Assembly: GCA_017305935.1 (NCBI GenBank)
Contig: JAFKJU010000021.1
Coordinates: 61,869 to 125,868 of the forward strand
Length of the DNA stretch: 64,000 bases
From: Hyphomicrobiales bacterium
GTDB lineage: Bacteria; Pseudomonadota; Alphaproteobacteria; Rhizobiales; Rhizobiaceae
Direction of reading: 5' to 3'
A model generated the notes under the pieces. That model was given only the letters and a program-made list of their open reading frames with translations. It was not told the origin of the DNA and searched no databases. Shown here piece by piece: positions 28,153 to 36,540 of the stretch. The number at the start of each line of letters is the position of its first letter. Within the stretch, counting starts at the first letter, position 1. The position numbers were made by a program, and so were the translations under genes.

Positions 28153-28934
28153 CCATGGCGCTGGAACGCTGGATCCTCCGTTTCCGGTCGCTGGTCTCGC
28201 TGGCGCTGATCCTTGCCGTCTGGCAGGGCGTCGCCATGCTGGAGCTGGTGCCGCGCAAGTATTTCCCGCCGATCCCGGATATCGCCGCCGGCTTCTGGTC
28301 GATGCTGCTTTCAGGCGAATTGCTGGCCGGCGATTCGCTGACGCTGGGCCGCGCGCTGGTCGGCATTGTCGGCTCGTCGCTGATCGGCATCGGCCTGGCG
28401 CTGCTCGGCGAAATGGTGCCGGCCTTCCGCAGCGCCTTCCGGCCGATAGCCGCCATCGTCCAGCCGATCCCGCCGGCCGCGCTGGTGCCGATGGCGATCT
28501 TCATGCTCGGCCTCGGCTTCAAGCTTTACGCCTTCGTCATCATCCTCGTCACCATCTGGCCGCCCTATCTCAATGGTGCCGCGGCGCTTGCCGCGGTCGG
28601 CGATGTCGAGGTCAAGACCGGCCGCATGCTCGGCCTTTCGGAACGCGACATCCTGTTCCGGATCAAGCTGCCCGCCGCCTGGCCGGAAATCTTCGCCGGC
28701 ATTCGTTATGCCGCGACGATCAGCCTGATCGCCGTCGTCGTCGCCGAAATGCTGGCCGGCCGCGACGGGCTCGGCTTCATGCTGATCCGCAAGGCTTTTG
28801 CTACCCGCATTCCTGAGGTCTATGCGCTGATGTTCGTCTGCGCCTTCAACGGCGTCGTGCTGAATGCCCTGATCAACCTGCTGCGCTGGCGCATCACCGG
28901 CTGGCACATGCGCATGACGGAGCGGACGCCATGA
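28149..28934 (+). CDS. ABC transporter permease, SsuC/TauC type (first of two)
   Basis: The 261-residue inner-membrane protein has about six membrane segments. The EAA-like cytoplasmic loop reads 'KTGRMLGLSERDILFRIKLPAAWPEIFAGIRYAATISLIAVVVAEMLAG'. SsuC relatives normally act as homodimers. Here a second, different permease follows, overlapping by four bases, so a heterodimer is probable. Confidence 0.9.
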   Translation: MTMALERWILRFRSLVSLALILAVWQGVAMLELVPRKYFPPIPDIAAGFWSMLLSGELLAGDSLTLGRALVGIVGSSLIGIGLALLGEMVPAFRSAFRPIAAIVQPIPPAALVPMAIFMLGLGFKLYAFVIILVTIWPPYLNGAAALAAVGDVEVKTGRMLGLSERDILFRIKLPAAWPEIFAGIRYAATISLIAVVVAEMLAGRDGLGFMLIRKAFATRIPEVYALMFVCAFNGVVLNALINLLRWRITGWHMRMTERTP

Positions 28935-29698
28935 AGCGGCTGGCCGACAAATCCTTCTGGAATGCCGTCTGGCTGCCGGTCGCCATCCTCGCCGTCTGGC
29001 AGGTGTTGGCGATGCGCGCCCATACGCCGCTGTTTCCGGGGCCGTGGCAGACGCTGCTGGCAATCAGCAAGCTCTATCCGCAGATCGTCGGCCAGCTCGG
29101 CTTTACGCTGAGCCGCGCCGGGATCGGCTTCCTGATCGCAGCAGTGCTGATGGTGCCGCTCGGCATCCTGCTCGGGCGGCTAAAACTGCTCGGCAAGGTG
29201 CTGGAGCCGGCCATCGACATGCTGGCGACGCTGCCGCCGCCGGCGGTCGTGCCGATCGTCATGCTGTTTGCCGGCACCGGCGACGCCGCCAAGATCGTCA
29301 TCATCGCCTATGCCGCCGCCGTGCCGCTGCTGATGAACACCTATGAAGCATCGCGCACCGTGCACCCCTCTGCAAACCTCGTGGCTCGGGCGCTGCATCT
29401 GACCAAGCTGGAGGCGATGCTCCATATCGACCTGCCGGCGGCGCTGCCGATGATCGCCACCGGCGTGCGGCTCGCCGTCTCCTCCGCGCTGCTGGTCGCC
29501 GTCACCTCGGAAATGCTGCTCGCCACCAACGGCATCGGCGTTTTCATCCAGCGCCAGCAGGAAAATTTCCAGATATCAGGCGGCCTTGCCGGCATCGCCT
29601 TCATCTCGCTTGCGGGGCTGATCATCAACAGCATCGTCTTCCAGTTCGAGAAGCGCTGGCTGTTCTGGCACTACCGCAATGCCAATAGCAAAGGGTGA
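28931..29698 (+). CDS. ABC transporter permease, SsuC/TauC type (second of two)
   Basis: The 255-residue permease is paralogous to the preceding one, with about six membrane segments and the loop 'VARALHLTKLEAMLHIDLPAALPMIATGVRLAVSSALLVAVTSEMLLATNGIGVFI'. ATG 28931 overlaps the upstream stop (ATGA). It completes the importer and is followed after four bases by the GTG of the hydrolase gene. Confidence 0.9.
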   Translation: MKRLADKSFWNAVWLPVAILAVWQVLAMRAHTPLFPGPWQTLLAISKLYPQIVGQLGFTLSRAGIGFLIAAVLMVPLGILLGRLKLLGKVLEPAIDMLATLPPPAVVPIVMLFAGTGDAAKIVIIAYAAAVPLLMNTYEASRTVHPSANLVARALHLTKLEAMLHIDLPAALPMIATGVRLAVSSALLVAVTSEMLLATNGIGVFIQRQQENFQISGGLAGIAFISLAGLIINSIVFQFEKRWLFWHYRNANSKG

Positions 29699-29702
29699 GC
29701 CC

Positions 29703-31367
29703 GTGAGCACCGCCAAGAACGTCCTTTTCATCATGTGCGACCAGCTGCGCTACGACTATCTTTCCTGCGCCGGCCATCCGAGCCTTTCGACGCCGAACAT
29801 CGACCGGCTGGCGGCGCGGGGCGTGCGTTTTTCCAATTGCTACGTGCAATCCACCGTCTGCGGCCCCTCACGCATGAGCGCCTATACCGGGCGCTACATG
29901 CGCTCGCACGGCTCGACCCAGAACGGCATTCCCTTGCGCGTCGGCGAGCCGACCATCGGCGACCACCTGCGCGAGATCGGCGTGCGTAGCGCGCTCATCG
30001 GCAAGACGCATATGGTCGCGGATCAGGAGGGCATGCAACGGCTTGGCATCGATCCCGCCTCGATCATCGGCGTGCATGTCGCCCAATGCGGCTTCGAGCC
30101 CTATGAGCGCGACGACGGCCTGCATCCCTCCACCGAATACGATCCCGATCCCGCCTATGACCGTTATCTGCGTGACCTCGGCTTCGACGCCGACAACCCC
30201 TGGGAACATTATGCCAATTCCGGCGAGGGCGACGATGGCGAGGATTTCAACGGCTGGCTGCTGACCCATGCCGACAAGGCCGCCCGCATCCCGGAAGAGC
30301 ATTCCGAAACGCCCTATATGACCTGCCGCGCCATGCGCTTCATCGAGGAGGCGGAGGAAAAGGGTGAGCGCTGGTGCGCGCATCTCTCCTACATCAAGCC
30401 GCACTGGCCCTATATCGTACCGGCTCCCTATCACGCGCTTTACGGCGCCGCCGACGTCAAGCCGCCGGTGCGATCCGAGGCCGAGCGCGTCGATCCGCAT
30501 CCGGTGCTCGCCGCCTTCCAAGCGGAGCGCTATTCGGTCAATTTCTCCCGCGACGAGGTCCGCGAAAAGGTCATCCCCGCCTATATGGGCCTGATCAAGC
30601 AGATCGACGACCAGATGGGCGTGCTGTTCGAGTTCCTCGAAAGCCGCGGCCTGTTCGAAAACACCCTGATCGTCTTCACTTCCGACCATGGCGATTACCT
30701 CGGCGACCATTGGCTCGGCGAAAAATACATGTTCCACGACGTCTCGGTGAAGGTGCCGATGATTGTCTACGATCCGTCCCGGCAAGCCGATGCGACGCGC
30801 GGGACGGTGCGCGACGAACTGGTCGAGATGATCGACATGGCCCCGACCTTCCTCGATTTTCTCGGCGGCGAGGCGAAGCCCCATATCCTCGAAGGGCGCT
30901 CGCTGCTGCCGCTGCTGCGCGGCGGGCGCGAGCGGCCTTGGCGGTCCTTCGCGGTCAGCGAATATGACTACGCCGGGGACCGGGCGCGGCTGGCGCTGGA
31001 TCTGCCGGTTACGGATTGCCGCCTGTTCATGATCACCGACGGCCATTACAAGCTGGTGACGGGACCGCAAGTGCCGCCGATGCTGTTCGATCTCGCCAGC
31101 GATCCCGACGAACTGACCGACCTGGGCCGCGATCCCGCCATGGCCGGCGTCATCGAACGGCTGGAGGCGGCGCTCACCGACTGGCTGCAGAAGCCGGCCA
31201 ACCGGATCACCGTGCCCGACCGCTGGGTGACGGCGGCGGACGAGAAATTTCCCCGCTTCGACCCGCTGATCGAGCAGGGCGTGCTGATCGGCTATTGGGA
31301 CGAGGCCGAGCTTGCCGCCCAGCACGCCGCACGCGACGCCTGGCTGGCGGAGCGACGCGGTCAATAA
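29703..31367 (+). CDS. Sulfatase / phosphonate monoester hydrolase family enzyme
   Basis: The 554-residue alkaline-phosphatase-superfamily hydrolase has the formylglycine motif CGPSR at residues 53-57 (C-x-P-S-R), whose Cys53 would be oxidised to the catalytic aldehyde hydrate. Metal ligands are apparent at Asp13 ('FIMCDQ') and in 'FTSDHGDYLGDHWLGEKYMFHD'. Between these, 'YIKPHWPYIVPAPYHALYGA' closely resembles the rhizobial phosphonate monoester hydrolase (RlPMH), so phosphonate or phosphate diesters are as plausible as sulfate esters. No signal peptide, so it is cytoplasmic, acting after import. I chose GTG 29703, behind AAGGGTGAG, over an ATG at 29679 that overlaps the permease. Confidence 0.88.
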   Translation: MSTAKNVLFIMCDQLRYDYLSCAGHPSLSTPNIDRLAARGVRFSNCYVQSTVCGPSRMSAYTGRYMRSHGSTQNGIPLRVGEPTIGDHLREIGVRSALIGKTHMVADQEGMQRLGIDPASIIGVHVAQCGFEPYERDDGLHPSTEYDPDPAYDRYLRDLGFDADNPWEHYANSGEGDDGEDFNGWLLTHADKAARIPEEHSETPYMTCRAMRFIEEAEEKGERWCAHLSYIKPHWPYIVPAPYHALYGAADVKPPVRSEAERVDPHPVLAAFQAERYSVNFSRDEVREKVIPAYMGLIKQIDDQMGVLFEFLESRGLFENTLIVFTSDHGDYLGDHWLGEKYMFHDVSVKVPMIVYDPSRQADATRGTVRDELVEMIDMAPTFLDFLGGEAKPHILEGRSLLPLLRGGRERPWRSFAVSEYDYAGDRARLALDLPVTDCRLFMITDGHYKLVTGPQVPPMLFDLASDPDELTDLGRDPAMAGVIERLEAALTDWLQKPANRITVPDRWVTAADEKFPRFDPLIEQGVLIGYWDEAELAAQHAARDAWLAERRGQ

Positions 31368-31410
31368 GCATTTCAGGAAAAGGGAGCATCGGTTTTCCGT
31401 CCAGAAATGC
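31368..31410. repeat. Rhizobial-type intergenic palindromic repeat
   Basis: GCATTTC (31368-31374) and GGAAAA (31376-31381) pair with TTTTCC (31393-31398) and GAAATGC (31404-31410). It begins at the base after the sulfatase stop codon and resembles the repeats at 19433 and 23111. Confidence 0.65.
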
Positions 31411-31491
31411 GACACCCTTATAGGTCTGGCCAAACGAGGCGGAAAAGGGCTAAGCAGGACGCAAACAACAGCTTGCAAGCCTGGAGGTTCG

Positions 31492-32457
31492 ATGTCGGTC
31501 GTTGCGTCTTATGTCTATCGTGGAGGCGTGCGGCAGGAGGCGGTGGCACTCGATGGAGCGCCGCCGGCGTTCGGCGATGACGAATTCGTCTGGGTCGGCC
31601 TGTTCGAGCCGACCATGGAGGAAATCGAGGGACTGGCGCGCACCTTCGGCCTGCATCCGCTCGCGGTCGAGGATGCGCTGAACGCGCATCAGGTGCCGAA
31701 GGTGGAAGTCTATGGCGACCAGATTTTCGTCATCGCCAAGACGGCGCATCTCGAAGGCGACAAGATCCGCTATGGCGAGACCTCGATCTTCGTCGGCCAC
31801 CATCACATTATCACGGTGCGCCACGGCTCGGCGCGCGCCCACACGGAGTTGCGCGCCCAGATCGAGGCTTCGCCGCAGCTCATGCGCCAGGGCACCGATT
31901 ACGTGCTGCACGCCATCATCGATTTCATCGTCGACGGTTACCTGCCGGTGGTCCAGACCATCGAGGACAAGGTGCTGAAGATGGAAAAACAGATGCTGGT
32001 CTCGTTTCTCGAGCGCGAGCAGATCCGGCGGCTGTTTCGCCTGCGCCGCCAGCTCATCCTGTTCGGGCGCATTCTCGGGCCGATGTCGGAAGTCGTGGGA
32101 CGGCTGGTCAATCTGGACCTGCCCTGCCTCGACCAGAACGCCAAGCCCTTCTTCCGCGACGTGCTCGATCACGTCCGCCGGGTTGAGAGCATGGTGGGCG
32201 GGTTGCGCGAAGTCATCACTTCGGTTTTCGAGGCCTCGAACCTGCTCGAGCAGCAGCGCCAGGGCGTCATCACCCGGCAGCTCGCCGCCTGGGCGGCGAT
32301 CCTCGCCGTGCCGACCGCGATTGCCGGCATTTACGGCATGAATTTCGAAAACATGCCGGAATTGAAGACGCATAACGGCTATTTCATCATCCTGGCCGTC
32401 ATCGTCGCCCTCTGTTCCGTCCTCTACTACAGGTTTCGCAAGACAGGTTGGCTTTGA
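31492..32457 (+). CDS. corA: CorA-family magnesium/metal-ion channel
   Basis: The 321-residue protein has a large N-terminal cytoplasmic domain rich in acidic and helical sequence, a long stalk helix ('VLKMEKQMLVSFLEREQIRRLFRLRRQLILFGRIL') and two C-terminal membrane helices. The pore signature GMN ('IYGMNFENMPEL') is at about residues 282-284, and the end 'LYYRFRKTGWL' is typical. CorA pentamers conduct Mg2+ (or Co/Ni; some relatives export Zn). ATG 31492 follows GGAGG; an upstream in-frame extension to 31312 would overlap the sulfatase gene. Monocistronic by spacing. Confidence 0.92.
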   Translation: MSVVASYVYRGGVRQEAVALDGAPPAFGDDEFVWVGLFEPTMEEIEGLARTFGLHPLAVEDALNAHQVPKVEVYGDQIFVIAKTAHLEGDKIRYGETSIFVGHHHIITVRHGSARAHTELRAQIEASPQLMRQGTDYVLHAIIDFIVDGYLPVVQTIEDKVLKMEKQMLVSFLEREQIRRLFRLRRQLILFGRILGPMSEVVGRLVNLDLPCLDQNAKPFFRDVLDHVRRVESMVGGLREVITSVFEASNLLEQQRQGVITRQLAAWAAILAVPTAIAGIYGMNFENMPELKTHNGYFIILAVIVALCSVLYYRFRKTGWL

Positions 32458-32673
32458 TCTCTTGACCCGGACGCTCGATTGCAATCATGTGGAGTTCGAG
32501 CGGAGCGATTGTCCGGGAGGCAAAAAGCCGAAATCAAAAAAACGGGTGCCGTCTCCGAAAGGTCTGCCTGTGACATCGTCGCCGTCGCTGCTCATACTGC
32601 GGTCATGGGGTCTGAATGGTCGAGGCACCGCTCCAGCTCAAACAAGAACCGGGAACATTCCATGGGAGAGACA
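32458..32673 (+). other. Upstream region of the liv operon, no gene seen
   Basis: These 216 bases between corA and the Liv binding protein gene contain an open frame continuous with the binding protein, but its codons look random and a clear GGGAGAG ribosome binding site precedes ATG 32674. A promoter is expected here; none could be fixed by eye. Confidence 0.35.
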
Positions 32674-33858
32674 ATGAAGAAGTATCTGATCGCAACGGTT
32701 TCCTGCCTGGTGCTGGCAACGGCCGCCCATGCCGACGAAATCAAGATCGGCATCGAGATGGGCTTCAGCGGCCCGATCGAATCGCTGACGCCGCCGATGG
32801 CGCAGGCCGCCGAACTGGCGATTAAGGAAGTCAACGATTCCGGCCTTTTCCTCGGTGGCACCAAGGTCGTGGCGGTGCGCGGCGACGAAACCTGCATCGA
32901 CGCCAGCGCCGCAACGGCCACCGGCGAGCGCCTCGTCACGTCCGACAAGGTGTCCGGCATCGTCGGCCCGACCTGCTCGGGTGCGGCCAGCGCCGTGCTG
33001 ACCAATGTGGCGATCCCCAATGGCATGGTGCTGATCTCGCCGTCGGCGACCTCGCCGGGCCTGTCGACCATCGACAGCAAGGGCCTGTTCTTCCGCACCG
33101 CCCCTTCCGACGCCCGCGAAGGCGAAGTGCTGGCGCAGATCATGATGGATCGCGGCGTCAAGACGGCCGCCATCAGCTACACCAACAACGACTACGGCAA
33201 GGGCATCGCCTCGTCGATCCAGACGGCCTTCGAGAAGCTCGGCGGCAAGATCACGCTTTCGGCCCCGCATGAGGACGGCAAGGGCGATTATTCGGCCGAA
33301 GTCGGCGCGCTGTCGTCGGCCGGCGGCGATGCGCTGGTCGTCGCGGGTTATGCCGACCAGGGCGGCTCCGGGGTCGTCCAGACGGCGCTCGATACCGGCG
33401 CCTTCTCCAAGTTCGTCTTCCCGAACGGCATGTGGGGCGAAAGCCTGCTCAAGAAGTTCGGCAAGCAGATCGACGGCTCTTTCGGCGACCTGCCGGGCTC
33501 CGACAGCCCGGGTGCCGCCAAGCTTGTGGAGATGACCAAGGCTGCCGGTATCAACAGCACCGCCACCTTCGTGCCGGAAACCTATGACGCCGCCGCCATC
33601 ATGCTGCTCGCCATGCAGGCCGCGGGTTCCGCCAAGCCGGCTGACTACAAGGGCAAGATCATGGACGTCGTCAACGCGCCTGGCGAGAAGATCTATCCCG
33701 GCGATCTGGCCAAGGCCCTGAAGATCCTCAAGGACGGCGGCGACATCGACTATGTCGGCGGTTCGGCCGTGGAGTTCATCGGCAAGGGCGAAAGCGCCGG
33801 TTCCTACCGCGAGGTCCAGATCGAAGGCGGCGAGATGAAGACCGTCAAGTTCCACTGA
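32674..33858 (+). CDS. livK: Branched-chain amino acid/amide ABC transporter binding protein, LivK-type
   Basis: The 394-residue periplasmic binding protein has signal peptide MKKYLIATVSCLVLATAAHA. The Peripla_BP_6 features include 'IKIGIEMGFSGPIESLTPPMAQAAELAIKEVNDSGLFLGG', 'VSGIVGPTCSGAASAVLTNVAIPNGMVLISPSATSPGLS' and 'ISYTNNDYGKGIASSIQTAFEKLGGKI'. The ligand is not predictable: this family takes branched-chain amino acids, amides, urea and aromatic acids, and the neighbouring UbiD-type pathway may be relevant. It is first in the operon and is followed by a strong hairpin. Confidence 0.9.
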   Translation: MKKYLIATVSCLVLATAAHADEIKIGIEMGFSGPIESLTPPMAQAAELAIKEVNDSGLFLGGTKVVAVRGDETCIDASAATATGERLVTSDKVSGIVGPTCSGAASAVLTNVAIPNGMVLISPSATSPGLSTIDSKGLFFRTAPSDAREGEVLAQIMMDRGVKTAAISYTNNDYGKGIASSIQTAFEKLGGKITLSAPHEDGKGDYSAEVGALSSAGGDALVVAGYADQGGSGVVQTALDTGAFSKFVFPNGMWGESLLKKFGKQIDGSFGDLPGSDSPGAAKLVEMTKAAGINSTATFVPETYDAAAIMLLAMQAAGSAKPADYKGKIMDVVNAPGEKIYPGDLAKALKILKDGGDIDYVGGSAVEFIGKGESAGSYREVQIEGGEMKTVKFH

Positions 33859-33867
33859 TACGGTTTG

Positions 33868-33895
33868 CCGGGGCGCCCTTTCGAGGGCGCCCCGG
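33868..33895 (+). terminator. Intercistronic hairpin after livK
   Basis: The 12-bp perfect stem CCGGGGCGCCCT (33868-33879) / AGGGCGCCCCGG (33884-33895) has the loop TTCG, a very stable tetraloop. There is no T-run, so an attenuating or mRNA-protecting role for livK is likely. Confidence 0.8.
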
Positions 33896-33999
33896 CGGCG
33901 TATTCGACTGGAATTGCCCCGGCTCGTCCCGGCAGACGGCTTCCGTATGGAGCCGGTTTGCCTGAAGGACGGCGGGCTTGCCTCATCGTCGAGGAATGA

Positions 34000-34803
34000 A
34001 TGATCGTTTGTCATGACGTACACAAGCACTTCGGTGGCTTCCGGGCTGTCGACGGTGTTTCCCTGCACATCCCTAAAGGGCGGATCACCGGGCTGATCGG
34101 CCCGAACGGCGCCGGCAAGTCGACGCTGTTCAACACCATCGCCGGCGCCTACCAGCCGACCTCCGGCCGGATCACCATGGCCGGCGAGGATATCGGCGGA
34201 TTGCCGCCGCATGTGCTGTTTTCCAGGGGCCTGCTGCGCACCTTCCAGATCGCCCAGGAATTTTCCAGCATGAGCGTGCTCGAAAACCTGATGATGGTGC
34301 CGGGCGGCCAGAGCGGTGAATCCATCTGGAACACCTGGGCCAATCGCGGCCGCATCCGCGAGGAAGAGGCGCGGCTGCGCGCCAAGGCCGAGGAAGTGCT
34401 CGATTTCCTGACGCTGACCCATCTGCGCGACGAGCGTGCCGGTGCGCTGTCGGGCGGGCAGAAGAAGCTGGTGGAACTCGGCCGCACCATGATGGTCGAT
34501 GCCCGCATCGTCTTTCTCGACGAGGTCGGCGCCGGCGTCAACCGCTCGCTGCTGAAAACCATCGGCGAGGCGATCGTGCGCCTCAACAAGGAGCGCGGCT
34601 ATACCTTCTGCGTCATCGAGCACGACATGGATTTCATTGCCCGCCTCTGCGACAGCGTCGTGGTCATGGCCGCCGGCAAGGTTTTGACGCAAGGCTCGCC
34701 GGACGAGATCGTCAGCGACGAGCAGGTGATCGAGGCCTATCTCGGCCGCGGCCTCAAGAACAAGGTCGTCGGCAAGGGACCTGGCGCGGGGGCCGCGCCA
34801 TGA
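34000..34803 (+). CDS. livG: Liv-type ABC transporter ATP-binding protein LivG
   Basis: The 267-residue ATPase has Walker A GPNGAGKS at residues 34-41, signature 'LSGGQKKLVELGRTMM', Walker B 'IVFLDEVGAGVN' and the C-terminal 'HDMDFIARLCDSVVVMAAGKVLTQGSPDEIVSDEQVIEAYLG' typical of LivG. ATG 34000 lies in GAGGAATGAATGATC, where an out-of-frame ATG at 33996 also occurs. It overlaps livF by four bases. Confidence 0.93.
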   Translation: MIVCHDVHKHFGGFRAVDGVSLHIPKGRITGLIGPNGAGKSTLFNTIAGAYQPTSGRITMAGEDIGGLPPHVLFSRGLLRTFQIAQEFSSMSVLENLMMVPGGQSGESIWNTWANRGRIREEEARLRAKAEEVLDFLTLTHLRDERAGALSGGQKKLVELGRTMMVDARIVFLDEVGAGVNRSLLKTIGEAIVRLNKERGYTFCVIEHDMDFIARLCDSVVVMAAGKVLTQGSPDEIVSDEQVIEAYLGRGLKNKVVGKGPGAGAAP

Positions 34804-35525
34804 GCGAGACCGCGAACAACACGCCCTTCCTGATCGGCGAGGGCATGACCGGCGGTTACGGCGGCGCCGATATCCTCAACGGCTGCACCATCGCCGTCGA
34901 GAAAGGCGAGATCGCCGTCATCGTCGGCCCGAACGGCGCGGGCAAATCGACGGCGATGAAGGCCGTGTTCGGCATGCTGAAGCTGCGCAAGGGCAGCGTC
35001 CGCCTCGGCGGCGAGGATATTACCCGCCTCCAGCCGCAGGAGCGTGTCGCCAAGGGCATGGCCTTCGTGCCGCAGACCGAAAACGTATTCGCCTCGATGA
35101 CCGTCGAAGAAAACCTCGAAATGGGCGCCTTCCTGCGCCGCGACGATTTTCGCGGCACGATGGAGCAGGTCTATGCGCTGTTTCCGGTGCTGCGCGACAA
35201 GCGCCACCAGGCGGCGGGCGAGCTTTCCGGCGGCCAGCGCCAGCAGGTGGCGGTCGGCCGGGCGCTGATGACGGAACCCGCGGTGCTGTTGCTCGACGAG
35301 CCGACCGCCGGCGTCAGCCCCATCGTCATGGACGAGCTGTTCGACCGCATCATCGATGTCGCCCGCACCGGCGTCACCGTGCTGATGGTCGAGCAGAATG
35401 CCCGCCAGGCGCTGGAAGTGGCCGATCGCGGCTATGTGCTGGTGCAGGGCGGCAATCGTTTCACCGGCAGCGGCGCCGACCTGCTCGCCAATCCCGAAGT
35501 GCGCAGCACGTTCCTGGGAGGCTGA
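34800..35525 (+). CDS. livF: Liv-type ABC transporter ATP-binding protein LivF
   Basis: The 241-residue ATPase has Walker A GPNGAGKS at residues 43-50, 'FVPQTENVFASMTVEENLEMG' (Q-loop), signature 'LSGGQRQQVAVGRALM' and Walker B 'VLLLDEPTAGVSP'. It forms the LivGF heterodimer. ATG 34800 overlaps the livG stop, and the next gene starts 4 bases after its stop. Confidence 0.93.
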   Translation: MSETANNTPFLIGEGMTGGYGGADILNGCTIAVEKGEIAVIVGPNGAGKSTAMKAVFGMLKLRKGSVRLGGEDITRLQPQERVAKGMAFVPQTENVFASMTVEENLEMGAFLRRDDFRGTMEQVYALFPVLRDKRHQAAGELSGGQRQQVAVGRALMTEPAVLLLDEPTAGVSPIVMDELFDRIIDVARTGVTVLMVEQNARQALEVADRGYVLVQGGNRFTGSGADLLANPEVRSTFLGG

Positions 35526-35529
35526 CGGC

Positions 35530-36540
35530 ATGGATATTCTCAACGCATTCGTCGTCTTTGCCAATTTCGTGCTGTTGCCGGCGCTGACCTACGGGGCGCA
35601 GCTGGCGCTCGGCGCACTCGGCGCAACCCTGATCCACGGCATCCTGCGCTTCTCCAACTTCGCCCATGGCGACACCATGGCCTTCGGCACGGCGATCACC
35701 ATTCTGGCGACCTGGGTGTTGCAGGCGATGGGCGTCAGCATCGCGCCGCTGCCGACCGCGCTGCTCGCCATGCCCGCCGGCATCGCCGCCACCATCCTCG
35801 TGGTGCTGGCCACAGACCGCATGGTCTATCGCCATTACCGGGTGCGAAAGGTATCCTCCGTCACGCTGGTCATGGCTTCGCTCGGGGTGATGTTCGTGAT
35901 GGGTGGGCTGGTGCGCACCGTCATCGGCGTCGATGACCGGCAGTTCGCCGATGGCGCCCGCTTCGTCTTCACCGCCGCGCAATTCCGCGAATGGACGGGG
36001 CTGACCGAAACGCTCGCCCTGCGCAGCGCCCAGGTGGTGACGCTGGTGACGACGGCGATTGCCGTCATCTGGCTGCAATGGTTCCTGAAGAAGACGCGCA
36101 CCGGCAAATCCATGCGCGCCTTTTCCGACAACGAGAACCTGGCGCTGCTCTCCGGCATCAATCCGGAGCGGGTGGTGGTGATCGTCTGGATCCTCTCGGC
36201 GACGCTGGCGACGCTGGCCGGCGTGCTCTACGGGTTGGACAAGTCCTTCCGGCCGATCACCTATTTCCAGCTGCTGCTGCCGATCTTCGCGGCGGCCGTG
36301 GTCGGGGGGTTAGGCAATCCGCTCGGCGCCGTCGTCGGCGGCTTCGTCGTCGCCTTCTCGGAAGTCTTCGTCACCTATGGCTTCAAGAAGGTGGTTGCCT
36401 ATCTGCTGCCGGCAGGCCTGCAGCCGGACGGGCTGCTGCAGCTTCTCAGCACCGATTACAAGATCGCCGTCAGCTTCACCGTCCTCGTGCTGGTGTTGCT
36501 GTTGAAGCCGACCGGCATCTTTGGAGGCAAATCGTCATGA
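35530..36540 (+). CDS. livH: Liv-type ABC transporter permease LivH
   Basis: The 336-residue inner-membrane permease (BPD_transp_2) has 'LTYGAQLALGALGATLIHGILRFSNFAHGDTMAFG' near the N-terminus and 'LLPIFAAAVVGGLGNPLGAVVGGFVVAFSEVF' near the C-terminus, typical LivH motifs, with about eight membrane segments. I chose ATG 35530 behind GGGAGGCTGACGGC, four bases after livF, instead of a longer frame overlapping livF. Its stop overlaps livM (ATGA). Confidence 0.92.
   Translation: MDILNAFVVFANFVLLPALTYGAQLALGALGATLIHGILRFSNFAHGDTMAFGTAITILATWVLQAMGVSIAPLPTALLAMPAGIAATILVVLATDRMVYRHYRVRKVSSVTLVMASLGVMFVMGGLVRTVIGVDDRQFADGARFVFTAAQFREWTGLTETLALRSAQVVTLVTTAIAVIWLQWFLKKTRTGKSMRAFSDNENLALLSGINPERVVVIVWILSATLATLAGVLYGLDKSFRPITYFQLLLPIFAAAVVGGLGNPLGAVVGGFVVAFSEVFVTYGFKKVVAYLLPAGLQPDGLLQLLSTDYKIAVSFTVLVLVLLLKPTGIFGGKSS

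Noticed and set aside
32479..32673. N-terminal extension of the LivK-type protein
   Set aside because: A clear signal peptide begins at ATG 32674 behind GGGAGAG; the upstream codons look random.
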